A stretch of 64,000 nt of DNA from Pseudomonadota bacterium (GTDB lineage: Bacteria; Pseudomonadota; Gammaproteobacteria; Burkholderiales; Burkholderiaceae_C): assembly GCA_021819435.1 (NCBI GenBank), contig JAKARB010000013.1:62001-126000 (forward strand), in the 5' to 3' direction. Below, one piece after another: positions 61,847-64,000 of this stretch. Made by a program: the position numbers and the translations under genes. Positions within the stretch are counted from its first letter, which is position 1, and every line of letters begins with the position of its first letter. Below the pieces are notes generated by a model. That model made no database searches, was not told the DNA's origin, and was given only the letters and a program-made list of their open reading frames with translations.

Positions 61847-63151
61847 ATGCCCCAACACCATGACGTCATCATCGTGGGCGCCGGCCAGGCCGGCCTGTCC
61901 CTGAGCCACTACCTACAACAACGCGGCATCGACCACCTGCTGCTCGAAAAGCACACCCCCATGCACGCCTGGCGCCACCAGCGCTGGGACGCCTTCTGCC
62001 TGGTCACGCCCAACTGGCAGTGCAAGCTGCCTGGCCACGACTACGCCGGCCCCGAGCCCCATGGCTTCATGAAGAAGGCCGAGATCATCGACTACCTCGA
62101 TGCCTTCCTGGCCAAGGTCAAGCCACCGCTGATGACCGGCGTGACCGTGCGCCACCTCAAGCAGCAAGCCGATGGCCGCTATGCCATCCAGACCACGGCA
62201 GGTGACTTCACCGCGCGCCAGGTGGTTGTGTGCTCGGGCGGCTACCACGAGCCCGTCGTGCCGCGCCTGGCCGAGCGCCTGCCTGCGCACATCGTGCAAC
62301 TGCACTCCGAGCAATACCGCAACCCGCAGGCCCTGCCAGAAGGCGGCGTGCTGGTGGTGGGCTCGGGCCAGTCGGGCGCACAGATCGCCGAAGACCTGCA
62401 CCTGGCCGGCAAGCAAGTTCACCTCGCCGTGGGCGACGCCCCGCGCTGCGCGCGCTTCTACCGTGGCCGCGACGTGGTCGACTGGCTGGCCGACATGGGC
62501 TACTACGACATGCCGGTGGACCAGCACCCCTTGCGCGAAGGCGTGCGCGACAACACCAACCACTACGTGACCGGCCGCGACGGCGGGCGCGACATCGACC
62601 TGCGAGCCTTCGCCCTGCAAGGCATGAAGCTGCATGGCCTGCTCGATGGTTTGCAAGACGGCGTGATGCGCTTCCAGGACACGCTGCAAGCGGCACTCGA
62701 CCAGGCCGACAAGGTCTACAACGGCATCAACGCCGCCATCGACAAGCACATCGCCGAAAAGGGCCTCGATGCACCACCGCCATCCGTTTACGAGCCGGTG
62801 TGGCAACCGCAAGGCGGCGACGCCACCGAACACACGCAGCTCGACCTGGCCGCTGCCGGCATCACCTCGGTGATCTGGTGCATCGGCTTCAAGCCGGACT
62901 TCGGATGGGTGGACGCACCGGTGTTCAACGGCCGGGGCCAGCCCATGCACCAGCGCGGCGTGACGCAGCAGCCAGGGCTTTACTTCCTGGGCCTGCCCTG
63001 GTTGCACACCTGGGGTTCGGGGCGCTTCTCAGGCGTGGCGCGCGATGCGCTGTACCTGGCTGAGCAGATCGATGCGAAGCTGGCACGCACTGAAGACACC
63101 GACGTGCCACCGAGTGGCCCCATCACGGCGCGCCTGGTGAGCACAGGTTGA
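61847..63151 (+). CDS. MSMEG_0569-family flavin-dependent oxidoreductase (Nit1C cluster)
   Basis: 434 residues. The FAD site is at the N terminus ([18 protein letters not shown]), a second Rossmann motif near 165 ([17 protein letters not shown]) binds NAD(P)H, and [14 protein letters not shown] follows. This is the layout of flavin monooxygenases of the FMO/BVMO type; the [15 protein letters not shown] segment follows the FAD domain. Last gene of the cluster. Confidence 0.94.
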   Translation: MPQHHDVIIVGAGQAGLSLSHYLQQRGIDHLLLEKHTPMHAWRHQRWDAFCLVTPNWQCKLPGHDYAGPEPHGFMKKAEIIDYLDAFLAKVKPPLMTGVTVRHLKQQADGRYAIQTTAGDFTARQVVVCSGGYHEPVVPRLAERLPAHIVQLHSEQYRNPQALPEGGVLVVGSGQSGAQIAEDLHLAGKQVHLAVGDAPRCARFYRGRDVVDWLADMGYYDMPVDQHPLREGVRDNTNHYVTGRDGGRDIDLRAFALQGMKLHGLLDGLQDGVMRFQDTLQAALDQADKVYNGINAAIDKHIAEKGLDAPPPSVYEPVWQPQGGDATEHTQLDLAAAGITSVIWCIGFKPDFGWVDAPVFNGRGQPMHQRGVTQQPGLYFLGLPWLHTWGSGRFSGVARDALYLAEQIDAKLARTEDTDVPPSGPITARLVSTG

Positions 63152-64000
63152 GCGCGATGAAGGAGCGGTCGTAGCCGCCGCCGGGCGTGTACGCCACATG
63201 GCAGCCGCCTGGCGCGATCATCAGCTCCCTGACGCTGCATCGCCCATCCAGCGTTGCGCAGCGAATCCGGCGCAAAGGCTGGCCTGGCTTCTTCAGGTAG
63301 AAGCCCACCAACTCGCTGGGGTAGGTGGGCACCAGCAACAAGGTGGCGTCTTTGACGGGGAAGGCGAACCCGCTGATCGACAAGCTGTCACCGAAGGGCC
63401 GCTTGACCGATCGGCTCAGCGCCAGCACTTCGGTCTTCAGTTCATCTGCCATGGGCAACCGCAACAACTGGTCCCGGTCTGAGTAGAAAACCACGGCAGG
63501 CCCATCCTTCACCGCATCGCCGTTGGCGGGGATCATGAATTGGCCCGGCTTGAGCAGGTGACTGTTGTCGTGAGACTGGTAAGACACGGTCGGCTCGATC
63601 TCGCCGACCTGCCCATCCAGCGGCTTGGGAGGCTGCTCATCGTTGAGCAACTGCAAAGGGCTCTTTGAGCTGTCCTTGTCCATGGACGTGGCGACGAGGG
63701 CCTTCTTCTCGTCCACGTACAAAATGCCCTGGCGCCGCAGATCGGCCGCGATGGCCTGCCTGTGTGCGGGCAGGGTGATCTTGCAGATGTTTGGGTTCAC
63801 CTCGGCGTCGCTGGGCAACTGCTGACGCTGGATGACGGCCTTGTTGACCGGCGACCATGTGTAAAGGTAGGTGTTGCGCGGGTCTGCCGCATCCGGCTTG
63901 GTGGACAACCTGCTGAAGTAGGTCTTCTCGTGACTGCCCTCGGCCACCACGAAGTAGTGCTTGCGCGGGTTGGCACAACGCAAGAAGCCGGCTGGCGTGA
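63123..64000 (-). CDS. Unidentified protein, N terminus beyond the window
   Basis: At least 286 residues and open to the window edge, so the start is missing. It ends 29 nt inside the convergent flavoprotein gene. Visible sequence has repeated short strand-turn units ([84 protein letters not shown]), which look like a beta-propeller or WD-like repeat, and paired Cys near the C terminus. I do not recognise a family. It is not part of the known Nit1C set. Confidence 0.65.
   Translation of the reverse strand, partial: TPAGFLRCANPRKHYFVVAEGSHEKTYFSRLSTKPDAADPRNTYLYTWSPVNKAVIQRQQLPSDAEVNPNICKITLPAHRQAIAADLRRQGILYVDEKKALVATSMDKDSSKSPLQLLNDEQPPKPLDGQVGEIEPTVSYQSHDNSHLLKPGQFMIPANGDAVKDGPAVVFYSDRDQLLRLPMADELKTEVLALSRSVKRPFGDSLSISGFAFPVKDATLLLVPTYPSELVGFYLKKPGQPLRRIRCATLDGRCSVRELMIAPGGCHVAYTPGGGYDRSFIALNLCSPGAP

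Overview
The window is about 64 kb of GC-rich bacterial chromosome with dense genes on both strands. It is most likely from a betaproteobacterium of the order Burkholderiales (Aquabacterium/Ideonella/Roseateles-like). I infer this from gene content: a GTP-type PEP carboxykinase, a PEP-CTERM protein, opgGH, a GlrK/QseG/GlrR system, a second infA with an RRM protein, and the codon bias. I see no rRNA, tRNA, CRISPR array, transposase or integrase.

Layout. (1) 1-2.75 kb, minus strand: a molybdate/tungstate-type ABC importer whose ATPase has lost its ATPase motifs. (2) 3.2-5.8 kb: pckG and a PEP-CTERM protein, each followed by a good terminator. (3) 5.9-11.1 kb, minus: a pectinacetylesterase-like protein and the opgGH osmoregulated glucan pair. 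(4) 11.6-15.1 kb, minus: a glrK-qseG-glrR two-component operon. (5) 15.1-22.7 kb: an MksBEF (MukBEF-like) condensin whose mksB is separated from mksEF by a PhlG-like hydrolase gene, a divergent TetR gene and a 340-bp inverted-repeat structure. (6) 22.8-30.4 kb, plus: methyltransferase, diguanylate cyclase, DUF427 protein, transglutaminase-like protein and two overlapping DEAD-box helicases (dbpA and an rhlE-like gene). (7) 30.5-32.2 kb: a TetR-thiolase operon with a palindromic operator.

(8) 32.4-34.9 kb is the most unusual part. Two LuxR-type HTH domains in different frames are joined at an A8 tract. They are followed by a cholesterol-dependent cytolysin with a signal peptide and an altered undecapeptide, and by a 131-residue protein of unknown family. 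This looks like a secreted pore-forming toxin unit with possible slippage-controlled regulation.

(9) 35-42.7 kb: a dmeRF metal efflux operon with its G-tract operator, a LysR/MFS divergent pair, an alpha/beta hydrolase, XdhC, RhuM and a GST. (10) 42.8-44 kb: a long leader, infA and an RRM protein. (11) 44-51.8 kb: a LysR-controlled MexEF-OprN-like tripartite efflux operon whose first gene is an alpha/beta hydrolase lacking its catalytic residues. (12) 51.9-53.8 kb: a sensor histidine kinase. (13) 53.9-63.2 kb: a complete Nit1C cluster (nitrilase, radical SAM protein, N-acetyltransferase, AIR-synthase-like protein, glycosyltransferase, flavoprotein and two small conserved proteins). A MocR regulator is divergent from it, and the space between holds repeated TTGATCGCWT motifs. 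The window ends inside an unidentified minus-strand gene.
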